Shown here in pieces: positions 40,847 to 49,801 of a stretch of 64,000 bases of DNA. Origin of the DNA: JBEVOS01 sp964563395 (GTDB lineage: Bacteria; Pseudomonadota; Alphaproteobacteria; Caulobacterales; Aquidulcibacteraceae). A program made the translations under genes and the position numbers. Positions within the stretch are counted from its first letter, which is position 1; the number at the start of each line of letters is the position of its first letter. A model generated the notes under the pieces. It ran no database searches. It was not told where the DNA came from and was given only the letters and a program-made list of their open reading frames with translations. The stretch lies in the NCBI GenBank assembly GCA_964563395.1, contig CAZLWK010000017.1, positions 4,540-68,539 of the forward strand, given 5' to 3'.

Positions 40847-41429
40847 TGCGCCGCACCACCATGCCTGCTGCCTTCGCCGAAAGCTTCTGCTCCTTTCGCA
40901 GCCGCAGCCAGGTTTCAAAGGACAGTGTGACGTCGAACGCCTCGAAGCGCGGTGAATCATCGACAATGGATTTCGGCAGGACGAACAACAGCATTTCGCG
41001 CAGCATGCGCGTCATGTCGTCATGCTCGGCGCGCAGAAACGCGGACCGATAACGCTGCGAATCCGCGGCGGCCTTCACCGGCATGATTTCCTCAAACAGC
41101 CGCACGCGCCGCTCGACGAGCTTTTCCAGGCGCGCGCGCCAATTCGGTCCCTCGAGCGGCGTTTCGAGAATGGGGCGAATACGCTCAAGCATGACGGACT
41201 GCATTTCGGCATAGAGGCTGTCCATGTCGTTGAAGAGACGAAAGACGGTGCGTCGGCCCACATCGGCGCGTTCGGCGACGAGATCGGCGCTGGGCGCCAT
41301 TTCGCCCTCCCGAGCCAGCGCCATCATCGCCTCGATGATCTTGCGCCGGGAGGCGTCGGCGCGCAGGCGCCTGCCATCATGCTTTTCCAGCACGATCTGA
41401 TCGGGCCGTTTGGCGGCGGGCTTGGCCAT
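40824..41429 (-). CDS. TetR family regulator of the sulfatase operon
   Basis: A 201-aa TetR-type protein with HTH segment APSADLVAERADVGRRTVFRLFNDMDSLYAEM and a helical C-terminal domain. The ATG at 41429 is taken as the start; a TTG at 41462 would lie within the putative operator. It is divergent from the 41524-50716 operon. The 94-base gap contains a repeat CACT-CAA-AGTG overlapping a -35 box, consistent with repression of that operon. Confidence 0.85.
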   Translation of the reverse strand: MAKPAAKRPDQIVLEKHDGRRLRADASRRKIIEAMMALAREGEMAPSADLVAERADVGRRTVFRLFNDMDSLYAEMQSVMLERIRPILETPLEGPNWRARLEKLVERRVRLFEEIMPVKAAADSQRYRSAFLRAEHDDMTRMLREMLLFVLPKSIVDDSPRFEAFDVTLSFETWLRLRKEQKLSAKAAGMVVRRIIAALAR

Positions 41430-41451
41430 GGGACGACGCGCTTTCTGTTTA

Positions 41452-41480
41452 TTGACACTCAAAGTGCCATCACTTAAGAC
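41452..41480 (+). promoter_or_regulatory. promoter and operator of the sulfatase operon
   Basis: TTGACA (41452-41457), 17-base spacer, TAAGAC (41475-41480) upstream of the DsbA-like gene. The inverted repeat CACT-CAA-AGTG (41456-41466) overlaps the -35 box and spacer, and is the best candidate site for the divergent TetR. Confidence 0.5.
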
Positions 41481-41523
41481 GTTGCGTCAAGAAGGCGCTG
41501 AAGGGCGCAAGGGGAGGGTCTCC

Positions 41524-42816
41524 ATGCGGGCGGCCGCATCAAGCCTCGCGCCGCGCGTGATCACGAGCGGCGCCGTGCGCGGCGGCGTTCGCGCGGCCCA
41601 TGCCCTGCGCCGGCGCATGAGCGGGGCGCGGCCGATGATCCATTATTTCCACCAGGCGGACGATCCCTATTCACACCTCGCCGCGCAAGCCTTGAGCCGG
41701 CTTTCCTCTCTTTACGATGTGGAGATCGCGCCGCATCTTGTTTCACCGCCGGATGCGGGCGCCGCGCCCGAGCCGGAACGCCTCGCCGCCTATGCGCGGC
41801 GGGACGCGGCCTTGCTCGCGGCGGCGCACGGCCTCTCTTTTCCAGTCAATGCGCAAGCGCCCTCGGCCGATCTTGTGGCGAAAGTTTCAGGGCGCCTTGC
41901 CTATGTCAGCGAGCCGAGCGCCTTTGCGCGCGAGGCGGTCGCGCTTGGCGAGCGCATGTGGCGCGGCGAGGCGATCGATGCGCCGCCGCTCGCTTCGCGA
42001 GAGGCCTTCGCCGCCGGCGACGCGCTGCGCGCGAGGCTTGGACACTATCTGGGCGCGACGTTTCATTTCGAAGGCGAATGGTATTGGGGTCTCGATCGGC
42101 TGCCCTATCTTGAGGAGCGATTGAAATTCGCGGCGCGCCCGGGCGCGGCGATCCCTGCCTTCCGCTTCCCGCGGGAATCCGAAGCGCGCGGCGCCGCCGG
42201 GGGCGTCACACTCGATTTCTTCCTCTCGTTTCGCAGCCCGTACACCTATCTGGCGGCGGCGCGCATCCGCGATCTGGCGGCGCGCTATGGCGCGGAATTG
42301 CGCTTGCGTTTCGTACTGCCGATGGTGATGCGCGGCCTGCCCGTCCCGCCCGCCAAGCGGCTTTACATCGTGCGCGACGCCAAGCGCGAAGCCGAGCGTT
42401 TCAATCTGCCATTCGGAAAAATCTGCGATCCCGTCGGCGCAGGCGCCCAACGCGGGCTCGCCGTGCTGCACCATGCGATCCGCGCCGAGGCGGGGCCTGA
42501 GTTCGCGGAGTCTTTTTTGAAGGCCGTGTTCGCCGAAGGCGTGGACGCGGCGACCGATGAGGGGCTCGACGCCGTCGCCAAGCGCGCGGGCCTGTCGCCG
42601 TCCTTCGTGCGCATCGCGCTCGCCGATGAAAGCTGGCGCGCCGTCGCGGAGGCGAACCGCGAGGAAATGTTCGCGCTGGGCGTTTGGGGCGTGCCGTCGT
42701 TTCGCGTTGGCGCGCGCGCGGCGCATTGGGGCCAGGATCGACTTTGGGCGGTGGAGGCCGATCTCGCGGCCGAGGCGCGCGCGCATTCGCGCCTTTTAGG
42801 AGAGCGGACACCATGA
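41524..42816 (+). CDS. double-domain DsbA/2-hydroxychromene-2-carboxylate isomerase-like protein
   Basis: A 430-aa protein with two thioredoxin-superfamily DsbA-like domains. The first begins MIHYFHQADDPYSHLAAQALSRL; the second VTLDFFLSFRSPYTYLAAARI and ends GVWGVPSFRVG, the pattern of HCCA isomerases and kappa GSTs, which use glutathione rather than a CxxC. In HCCA isomerases the SPYTYL segment binds the substrate and GSH. GGGGAGGG 8 bases upstream fixes the start. First gene of the rightward operon. Confidence 0.82.
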   Translation: MRAAASSLAPRVITSGAVRGGVRAAHALRRRMSGARPMIHYFHQADDPYSHLAAQALSRLSSLYDVEIAPHLVSPPDAGAAPEPERLAAYARRDAALLAAAHGLSFPVNAQAPSADLVAKVSGRLAYVSEPSAFAREAVALGERMWRGEAIDAPPLASREAFAAGDALRARLGHYLGATFHFEGEWYWGLDRLPYLEERLKFAARPGAAIPAFRFPRESEARGAAGGVTLDFFLSFRSPYTYLAAARIRDLAARYGAELRLRFVLPMVMRGLPVPPAKRLYIVRDAKREAERFNLPFGKICDPVGAGAQRGLAVLHHAIRAEAGPEFAESFLKAVFAEGVDAATDEGLDAVAKRAGLSPSFVRIALADESWRAVAEANREEMFALGVWGVPSFRVGARAAHWGQDRLWAVEADLAAEARAHSRLLGERTP

Positions 42817-43874
42817 TGCGATGGCTTCTTATCGGCCTTGCCGCGCTGGCGCTGATCGTCGGCGCCGTCGCCTACATGCAGCGCGACCAGATCGCGCTCA
42901 CCATCATGCAGCGCGTGGCCGAACGCAGCATCGGCGCGCCGCGCATCGACGCGCTGGGCGAAGGCTTGCACGCCGGCTTTTGCGGCACCGGCTCGCCGCT
43001 GCAGGATCGCGACCGCGCCGGCCCATGCCTTGCGGTGATCGCGGGCGGGCGCTTGTTCATCTTCGACGCGGGCGATGGCGCGGCCGAGCAATTGGGCGTC
43101 ATGGGCTTGCCGCCGGCGCGAATCGAGGCGGTGTTCCTCACGCACTTCCATTCCGATCACATCGATGGGCTGGGCGCGCTTTCGCTGCAGCGTTGGGCGG
43201 GCGGCGCGGCGACGGCGCCATTGCCGCTTTACGGGCCCGAAGGCGTCGCGCGTGTCGCCGCCGGCTTCAACGAAGCCTATGCGATCGACAGCACGTATCG
43301 CGTGGCTCATCATGGCGCGGCGGTGGTGCCGCCCGGCGGTTTCGGATTCGCCGCGCAGACCTTCGCCGCGAGCCCCGATATGGCGCTCGTCTATGACCGC
43401 GACGGCCTGCGCATCAGCGCCTTCAATGTCGATCATACGCCGGTGGAGCCGGCTGTCGGTTATCGAATCGAATATGGCGGGCGCAGCATCGTCGTCACCG
43501 GCGACACGGCCGCCTGCGCTTGCATCGCGCGCGCGGCGCGCGGCGCCGATCTTCTGGTGCACGAGGCGCTTTCGCCGCGTCTTACCCGCATCGTCGGCGC
43601 GGCGGCGCGCAAGAACGGTCAGGACGCTATCGCGAAAATCATGGCCGATATCGAGGATTATCACGCAACGCCCGAACAAGCCGCCGAGGCCGCGCAAGAG
43701 GCCGGCGTCGCCGCGCTCGCCATCACGCACATGGTGCCGCCCTTGCGCATGGCGCTCTTGGAGCGTCCATTTCTCGGCGAAGCGAAATCACTCTTCTCCG
43801 GCCCGGTCTGGGTGATGCGCGACGGCGATTTCGTCCACATCGCGCCGGACGGCGCCGTGACGCGCACACGCTAG
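42813..43874 (+). CDS. MBL-fold metallo-hydrolase, membrane-anchored or exported
   Basis: A 353-aa protein with an N-terminal hydrophobic helix (residues 3-20, signal or anchor) and a metallo-beta-lactamase fold: HFHSDHIDGL (His111, His113, Asp115, His116), TGDTAACACI, HEAL and THMVPP for the further metal ligands. Members of the ribonuclease Z-like branch include arylsulfatases and lactonases. The ATG overlaps the previous stop (ATGA). The gene is followed 9 bases later by a sulfatase gene. The periplasmic location would place it with the sulfatases. Confidence 0.85.
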   Translation: MMRWLLIGLAALALIVGAVAYMQRDQIALTIMQRVAERSIGAPRIDALGEGLHAGFCGTGSPLQDRDRAGPCLAVIAGGRLFIFDAGDGAAEQLGVMGLPPARIEAVFLTHFHSDHIDGLGALSLQRWAGGAATAPLPLYGPEGVARVAAGFNEAYAIDSTYRVAHHGAAVVPPGGFGFAAQTFAASPDMALVYDRDGLRISAFNVDHTPVEPAVGYRIEYGGRSIVVTGDTAACACIARAARGADLLVHEALSPRLTRIVGAAARKNGQDAIAKIMADIEDYHATPEQAAEAAQEAGVAALAITHMVPPLRMALLERPFLGEAKSLFSGPVWVMRDGDFVHIAPDGAVTRTR

Positions 43875-43883
43875 GGGGAAGAC

Positions 43884-45533
43884 ATGAAACGTCTCGCCAT
43901 CGCGCTCATCGTCGTGCTCATCCTGGCCGGCGCGGGCTACGCCGCGTTCGAGCGCTACAAAATCCACATTCCAGGCTTCATCGCCAAAATGCGCGATCCC
44001 ATAGCGCCGGCCCAAACGATCAATTGGGCCCAAGGCCCCGCGGAAGCGCCCGCCGGCCCGCGCGCGCCGAACATCATCGTCATCCTGGCCGACGATCTCG
44101 GTTATAACGATATCAGCCTGCATGGCGGGCTCGCCGGGGGGCGCGTGCGCACACCCAATATCGACGCCCTGGCGCGCGAGGGCGCGCGCGTGGAAGCCGC
44201 CTACGCCAATAACGGCACGTGCTCGCCCACGCGCGCGGCGCTGATGACGGGCCGCTACCCGACGCGCTTCGGTTTCGAATTCACCGCCGTGCCGCCGCAA
44301 CTCGCGGCCGGCGTGGCGCACTTTTCCGAAGGCGAAGGCGCGCCCGCGCCGATCTATCGCGGCGACCTTGTTTCGAGCCTGCCGCCCTACACGTCGCAGG
44401 GCGTGCCGGCGAGCGAGATCACCATCGCCGAAGCCCTGGCCGCGCGCGACTATCACACTATACATATCGGCAAATGGCATTTGGGCGAGAGCGGCGGCAT
44501 GCGGCCCGAACAACAGGGCTTCGCCGAAAGCCTCGGCATCGCCGCGGGCGGGGGCATGTTTCTGCCGGCGGGCGATCCGCGCGGCGTAGAGGCGCGCCTG
44601 CCTTGGGATCCGATCGATCGCTTCTTGTGGGCGAACGCGCCCTTCGCCGTTCAATGGAATGGCGGACAGCGTTTCGCGCCGCCTACTTATCTGACCGATT
44701 ATTTCACCGACGAGGCGGTGCGCGCGATCGAAGCGAACAGAAATCGTCCGTTCTTTCTCTTTCTCTCCTACACCGCGCCGCACACGCCGCTGCATGCGCT
44801 GCGCGAGGATTACGAGGCCTTGGCCGGGATCGAGGATCATACGACGCGCACCTATGGCGCGATGATCCTTTCGCTCGATCGCGGCGTGGGCCGGGTGATG
44901 GCGGCGCTCAAGGCCAATGGCCTCGATGAGAACACGCTCGTCATCTTCACCAGCGACAATGGCGGCGCCTGGTATCTCGGCCTGCCGGACATCAACAAGC
45001 CGTTCCGCGGTTTCAAGGCGAGCTTCTTCGAGGGCGGCGTGCGCGTGCCCTTCCTCGCGCGATGGCCTGGGCAAATTCCCGCCGGCGCCGTGGTGCGCGG
45101 GCTCGCCGCCAGCATGGATATTTTCGCCACCGCCGCCGGCGCGGCTGGCGCGGCCATGCCGTCCGACCGTGTGATGGACGGCGTCGATCTTCTGCCCTTC
45201 CTGCGCGGCCAAGCCAGCGTCCCGCCCCGCGAAACGCTTTTCTTCCGCTCAGGCCATTATCGCGTGGTGCGCCATGGCGATTGGAAGCTGCAGCTCTCTG
45301 AACGCCCGCAACGCACCTGGCTTTTCAACTTGGCGGACGATCCGCACGAGCGACGCGATCTTTCCGCCGCCGCGCCGGACCGCGTGGCCGCGCTGACGGC
45401 CCTGATCGAAGCGCATGAGCGGCAAATGCCGCCTCCGCTCTGGCCGGCGATTCTGGAAGGCCCCAACCGGATCGACGTGCCGCTCAACGCGCCATGGTCG
45501 CCGGAACAAGAATACGTCTATTGGCCAAATTGA
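43884..45533 (+). CDS. formylglycine-type sulfatase 1
   Basis: A 549-aa sulfatase with an N-terminal membrane helix (residues 5-22). Metal-binding ADDLGYNDIS and the activation motif NNGTCSPTRAALMTGRYP, in which Cys113 of CSPTR becomes formylglycine. Further active-site elements KWHLGE and SDNGG follow. It hydrolyses sulfate esters in the periplasm, using calcium. The typical sulfatase length and the presence of FGE genes in the same locus support activity. Substrate unknown: aryl or alkyl sulfate. Fourth-from-first position in the operon with GST and dehalogenase-like enzymes. Confidence 0.93.
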   Translation: MKRLAIALIVVLILAGAGYAAFERYKIHIPGFIAKMRDPIAPAQTINWAQGPAEAPAGPRAPNIIVILADDLGYNDISLHGGLAGGRVRTPNIDALAREGARVEAAYANNGTCSPTRAALMTGRYPTRFGFEFTAVPPQLAAGVAHFSEGEGAPAPIYRGDLVSSLPPYTSQGVPASEITIAEALAARDYHTIHIGKWHLGESGGMRPEQQGFAESLGIAAGGGMFLPAGDPRGVEARLPWDPIDRFLWANAPFAVQWNGGQRFAPPTYLTDYFTDEAVRAIEANRNRPFFLFLSYTAPHTPLHALREDYEALAGIEDHTTRTYGAMILSLDRGVGRVMAALKANGLDENTLVIFTSDNGGAWYLGLPDINKPFRGFKASFFEGGVRVPFLARWPGQIPAGAVVRGLAASMDIFATAAGAAGAAMPSDRVMDGVDLLPFLRGQASVPPRETLFFRSGHYRVVRHGDWKLQLSERPQRTWLFNLADDPHERRDLSAAAPDRVAALTALIEAHERQMPPPLWPAILEGPNRIDVPLNAPWSPEQEYVYWPN

Positions 45534-45546
45534 GGACCGGGCCCCA

Positions 45547-46557
45547 ATGAGCGAGACCTTTCTTAAATTGTACGGCGCGCTAGGCTCGCCCTATTCGATG
45601 AAGATGCGCGCGGTGCTGCGCTATCGGCGCATTCCGTTCGTCTGGGTGCAAGGGGGCGTGGCGCAAGCCGTCGCGGCCAAGCTCAAGGCGCCTGTCATTC
45701 CCGTGCTGGAATATCCGGACGGAACTTTGCAGAACGATTCAACGCCGCTGATCTACGATCTGGAAAAGCGCTGGTCGAATGGGCGAGGGATCGTGCCGGA
45801 GGATTCCGGCGATGCGTTCCTCGCTTTCCTCATCGAGGATTTCGGCGACGAATGGCTCACCAAAGCGATGTTCTCCTATCGTTGGCTGCGGCCCAGCGAT
45901 CAGGAGCGGATGAGCACGTGGCTCTCCTTCGACGCCTCCGGCGGCGGGGGCCGCGAAAAATTCGAGGCGCGCGCCAGGATGTTCCGCGACCGCCAAGTGG
46001 GCCGCATGGCGCTGGTGGGCTGCACGCCGGAGAACGCTCCGCTCATCGAGGAAAGCACGCGCCGCGTGCTCGCGGCGCTGGAGGCGCATGTCGTCACTAC
46101 GCGCTTCCTCTTTGGCGAGCGCCCGTCCCTCGCCGAATTCGGGCTTTACGGACAGCTCTCGCAATTGGGCGTCGATCCCACAGCGCACGACATGTACCGC
46201 GCGAATTTTCCTTATGCCTTCCGCTGGCTTTTGCACATGGACGATCTTTCCGGCCATGAAGGCGCATGGACGCCGGGGGCCGCGCGTGACAGCAACGTCC
46301 TGCGCGATCTCTTGCGCGTCGTCGGCGATGTCTATTTTCCCTTTCTCCTCGCCAATGCGCGCGCGGTCGAAGCCGGCGCGAGCGAAGTGCGCTTCGAGGC
46401 GCTGGGCATGCCTTTCGCGCAGGGGCCGTTCAAGTATCAAGTGAAGTGCCTTGCCGAATTGCGCCGCGCCTATGCCGCGCTGCCGGACGCGGCGCGCGCG
46501 GCGATCGATCCGCTGCTTGAAGAAACCCATTGCCTTGCGCCGCTGCGCGCGCACTGA
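45547..46557 (+). CDS. glutathione S-transferase-like protein, long form
   Basis: A 336-aa GST-like protein. N-terminal LKLYGALGSPYSMKMRAVLRYRRIPF and PVLEYPDGTLQNDSTPLIYDLEKR (the SNAIL/TRAIL-like Ser in glutathione binding), C-terminal helices with FLIEDFGDEWLTKAMFSYRW. It is longer than classical GSTs and paralogous to the protein at 38784. It lies 13 bases after sulfatase 1 and 14 before sulfatase 2. It likely processes the desulfated product in the cytoplasm. Confidence 0.85.
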   Translation: MSETFLKLYGALGSPYSMKMRAVLRYRRIPFVWVQGGVAQAVAAKLKAPVIPVLEYPDGTLQNDSTPLIYDLEKRWSNGRGIVPEDSGDAFLAFLIEDFGDEWLTKAMFSYRWLRPSDQERMSTWLSFDASGGGGREKFEARARMFRDRQVGRMALVGCTPENAPLIEESTRRVLAALEAHVVTTRFLFGERPSLAEFGLYGQLSQLGVDPTAHDMYRANFPYAFRWLLHMDDLSGHEGAWTPGAARDSNVLRDLLRVVGDVYFPFLLANARAVEAGASEVRFEALGMPFAQGPFKYQVKCLAELRRAYAALPDAARAAIDPLLEETHCLAPLRAH

Positions 46558-46571
46558 AGCGAGTCCAACCA

Positions 46572-48971
46572 ATGACCGACACGCCCGACGACGATGGCAA
46601 ACCCACGAAGCGTGGCCTCGACCGCCGCTCCCTCATCGCCGGCGCGGCGATCGGCGCGGGCGCGGCCGGCGCCGTCGCGGCGGGCGCGCGCGTTGTGGAG
46701 GAGATCGGAAAGCCCTATCGCACGCCGCGCGCGCTCGCGCCTGGCCAAGCGGCGCGCATCGCGGATTCCTTCCGCGATTCACGCCCCGCCGCGCACGCGG
46801 AAGTGAAGGCGCCGACAGGTGCGCCGAACATACTCGTCATCGTGCTCGACGATGTGGGCTTCGCCGACCTTGGCTGTTATGGCGGAGAAATTCGCACGCC
46901 CGCGATGGACGCGCTGGCCGCGCAGGGCCTGCGTTATGCGAACTTCCGCACCTGCGCGATGTGCTCGCCCACGCGCGCGGCGCTGCTGACGGGCCTCAAT
47001 CATCACAGCGCGGGGATGGGCTGGCTCGCGGACGTGGATGCGGGCTACCCCGGCTATCGCGGCGATCTCACGCAGGAGGCGGCCACGCTCGCGGAGGTCT
47101 TGCGCGACGCGGGCTGGTCGACGTTCCTGGTCGGCAAATGGCACGTGAATTACGTCGCCACGAATGGTCCAAACGGGCCTTACCATAATTGGCCGACCCA
47201 GCGCGGCTTCGACCGCGCCTATTGGTTTCAGGGCCATTCGACCGATTATTTCCGTCCATCGGAATTGTTCGACGGCGTGGCGCCCGTGGAGCCGCCGGAC
47301 CGCGAGGATTATTTCGTCAATGACGATTTCGCGGACCGCGCGATCGCCTATTTGCGCACGCAGAAGGCGTTGACGCCGGACAAGCCCTTCTTTCTGCAAC
47401 TCGCTTTTCCGGGGGCGCATTCGCCGCTGCAGGCGCGCGCGCGCGAACGCGACGCCTATAAGGGCCAATACGATCAGGGCTGGGATGCGGTGCGCGCCGC
47501 GCGCCTCGCCAAGCAACGCGCGCTCGGCCTCCTGCCGGAGACGACGCAATTGCCACCGCTGTCCATGGGCGCGGAAACCTGGGAGACGCTTTCGCCGGTG
47601 CAGAAGCGGCTCTACGCCCGCTACATGGAGGTCTATGCCGCGCTCGTCTCCAATACGGACGCAAACATCGCGCGCGTGATGGCGACGCTCGAAGATTTGG
47701 GCGTAGCGGACAACACGCTCGTGGTGCTGATCTCGGACAATGGCGGCTCGCCGGAGGGCACGCCCACCGGCACGCCAAATGTGTTCGCGCCCGCCTTCGG
47801 CCGTCCCGTTCCGGTGGAAAAGGCGGCCGAGCTTTATGAGGTGATGGGCGAGGACGAGACCTTTCCGCATTATCCGATGGGATGGGCCTGCGTCTCCAAC
47901 ACGCCCTATCGTCTTTATAAGCAATATGCGCATCTGGGCGGCGTGGCCGATCCGCTGATCGTGTCGTGGCCACGGCGCATAAGCGCGCGGGGCGAAATTC
48001 GCCGACAATTCGCGCATGTCGTTGATCTCTATCCGACCATCCTCGAAGCGGCGGGCGTTGAGCGGCCGGAGGCGTATCGCGGGCGGGCGCTGAAGCCGAT
48101 CGAAGGCCAAAGTTTTCTGTCCACGTTCGCTTCGCCCGACGCGCCCACGCGCGCGGAGCAATATTTCGAACTAGGCGGCAATCGCGCCTATCTGGACGGC
48201 GATTGGCGCCTTGTGGCGCGTCATGAGCGCGGGCGTCCGTTCGAGGAGGATCGCTGGGAACTCTATCATTTGCCGACCGATCCGAATGAACTCAATGATC
48301 GCGCAAGCGCCGAGCCCGAGCGCGTGCGCGCGCTGGCGGCGAAGTGGACTGAAGCGGCGGATCGCTATGGCGTGTTCCCCTTGGACGACCGCAATCTGGT
48401 GCTCCGCTTGGTTCAAGAGCGGCAGGCGATCGGCATTCGACGCAATTGGGTGTTTCTGCCGCCGGTGGAGCGCATTTCGCGCGATGTAGCGCCCATCGTG
48501 TGCGGCCTCGCGCACGAGATCGAAGTGACATGCACGCGACGCGGCGACGGCGTGCTGCTTGCGCATGGCTCCAGGCATGCCGGCTATGCGCTTTACGTGA
48601 AGGACGGGCGGCTCTTCTACGAACAAAGCCTTGTGCCTTGGGTGGAGCGGATCGAAGGCCCGGCCCTGCCAACAGGCGAGCTGCGGATCAAATACGTGCA
48701 GACCATGCGCGCGCGCCCGTTCGACGGCGACGGCGCGCTCTATGTGAATGGACGCCGCCTCGCCACGCACCGCTTCGAGCGCGTGCTGTTCTCCACCTCC
48801 TATGACGGCTTCTCCATCGGCGCCGATCTCGGCAACCGCGTCTCGACCGCCTATGTCGGCCCCAACCCATTCCAGGGCGACATCGCGCGCGTGGAGATCG
48901 ATGTCGACGGACGTCCGACCAATCTGATCGAGACCAATCGCTTCCTCAATGCGATGGGATTGCGCGTGTGA
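46572..48971 (+). CDS. formylglycine-type sulfatase 2 (arylsulfatase-like)
   Basis: A 799-aa sulfatase. It begins with a twin-arginine-like region (LDRRSLIAGAAIGAGAAGAV), then IVLDDVGFADLGCYGGEIRTP, activation motif CAMCSPTRAALLTG with Cys131, KWHVNYV, and SDNGG. The C-terminal 250 residues form an extra domain of beta character. The size and the FRTCAMCSPTR and HHSAGMG elements match large bacterial arylsulfatases. If exported by Tat, it would be folded, and perhaps already modified, in the cytoplasm. The stop overlaps the FGE start by GTGA. Confidence 0.93.
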   Translation: MTDTPDDDGKPTKRGLDRRSLIAGAAIGAGAAGAVAAGARVVEEIGKPYRTPRALAPGQAARIADSFRDSRPAAHAEVKAPTGAPNILVIVLDDVGFADLGCYGGEIRTPAMDALAAQGLRYANFRTCAMCSPTRAALLTGLNHHSAGMGWLADVDAGYPGYRGDLTQEAATLAEVLRDAGWSTFLVGKWHVNYVATNGPNGPYHNWPTQRGFDRAYWFQGHSTDYFRPSELFDGVAPVEPPDREDYFVNDDFADRAIAYLRTQKALTPDKPFFLQLAFPGAHSPLQARARERDAYKGQYDQGWDAVRAARLAKQRALGLLPETTQLPPLSMGAETWETLSPVQKRLYARYMEVYAALVSNTDANIARVMATLEDLGVADNTLVVLISDNGGSPEGTPTGTPNVFAPAFGRPVPVEKAAELYEVMGEDETFPHYPMGWACVSNTPYRLYKQYAHLGGVADPLIVSWPRRISARGEIRRQFAHVVDLYPTILEAAGVERPEAYRGRALKPIEGQSFLSTFASPDAPTRAEQYFELGGNRAYLDGDWRLVARHERGRPFEEDRWELYHLPTDPNELNDRASAEPERVRALAAKWTEAADRYGVFPLDDRNLVLRLVQERQAIGIRRNWVFLPPVERISRDVAPIVCGLAHEIEVTCTRRGDGVLLAHGSRHAGYALYVKDGRLFYEQSLVPWVERIEGPALPTGELRIKYVQTMRARPFDGDGALYVNGRRLATHRFERVLFSTSYDGFSIGADLGNRVSTAYVGPNPFQGDIARVEIDVDGRPTNLIETNRFLNAMGLRV

Positions 48972-49789
48972 GCGAACGCCAAGCCGACATGATCCTGGTG
49001 CCCGCGGGGCGCTATCGTGTCGGCTCGGACGTGCATTATCCGGAGGAGCGGCCGGCGCGCGCGGCGGATGTGGCCGCGTTCCTGCTTGACCGCGCGCCGG
49101 TGACCTATGCTGCGTTCGCGGCGTTCGTGGCGAAGACTGGTTATGTCAGCCATGCCGAGCGCGCCGATCCGCCGGGCGCGGCTGTGTTTCAGATGACGCA
49201 AGGCCCGGTCGATCTCAACAATCCCGCGTATTGGTGGCGCTTCGCGCCGGGCGCATCCTGGCGCGATCCGCGCGGCGACGGCGCCGCGATCGATCCGCGC
49301 GCACCGGTGACGCAGATCGCGCTGGAAGACGCGCAAGCTTATGCCGAATGGCGCGGCGCGCGCCTGCCCACCGAAGAGGAATGGGAGGCGGCCGCGCACG
49401 GCGGGCGCGCCCATGGCGCCTTTGCGTGGGGCGAAGCATTCATGCCGAACGGCGCGCTGATGGCCAATGTATGGACCGGCGCCTTCCCCTGGTATTTCGC
49501 GCGCGAGGGCGCGCCGGGGCCATCGCCCATCGGCGCCTATCCGCCCAATGATTTTGGCTTCGTCGACATGATCGGCAATGTCTGGGAATGGACGCAGAGC
49601 GCCTATGCGCGTAACCCGGCGTGCGGCTGCGGCGGATTGGCTAAACCCGGCGCACTGATCACGCTGAAAGGCGGATCGTTCTTGTGCGCCGGCGAGTATT
49701 GCGCGCGCTATCGGCCGGCGGCGCGGATCGGCGTCACCGCCGACACCGCGACGATGCATATCGGCTTTCGCTGCGCGCGCGACGCTTGA
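48968..49789 (+). CDS. formylglycine-generating enzyme (FGE/SUMF1) family protein, cytoplasmic
   Basis: A 273-aa FGE-domain protein starting at the GTG at 48968 that overlaps the sulfatase 2 stop. ILVPAGRYRVGSDVHYPEERP, APVTYAAFAAFVAKTGYV, RLPTEEEWEAAAHG, DMIGNVWEWTQSAY and GGSFLCAGEYCARYRP with Cys240/Cys245. No signal peptide, so it probably modifies the sulfatase Cys before export. The coupling to the sulfatase 2 gene strongly suggests that it is its dedicated activator, while the exported paralogue at 39920 may have another role. Confidence 0.9.
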   Translation: MSERQADMILVPAGRYRVGSDVHYPEERPARAADVAAFLLDRAPVTYAAFAAFVAKTGYVSHAERADPPGAAVFQMTQGPVDLNNPAYWWRFAPGASWRDPRGDGAAIDPRAPVTQIALEDAQAYAEWRGARLPTEEEWEAAAHGGRAHGAFAWGEAFMPNGALMANVWTGAFPWYFAREGAPGPSPIGAYPPNDFGFVDMIGNVWEWTQSAYARNPACGCGGLAKPGALITLKGGSFLCAGEYCARYRPAARIGVTADTATMHIGFRCARDA

Positions 49790-49801
49790 TGGAGGATGCC
49801 C

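Noticed and set aside
41410..41523. Extended start at 41410 for the DsbA-like protein
   Set aside because: It would cover the TetR gene's start and the promoter; GGGGAGGG directly before 41524 gives a clear start.
43788..45212. 474-codon minus-strand frame opposite sulfatase 1
   Set aside because: Shadow frame; the plus strand shows the CSPTR sulfatase signature and coupling to its neighbours.
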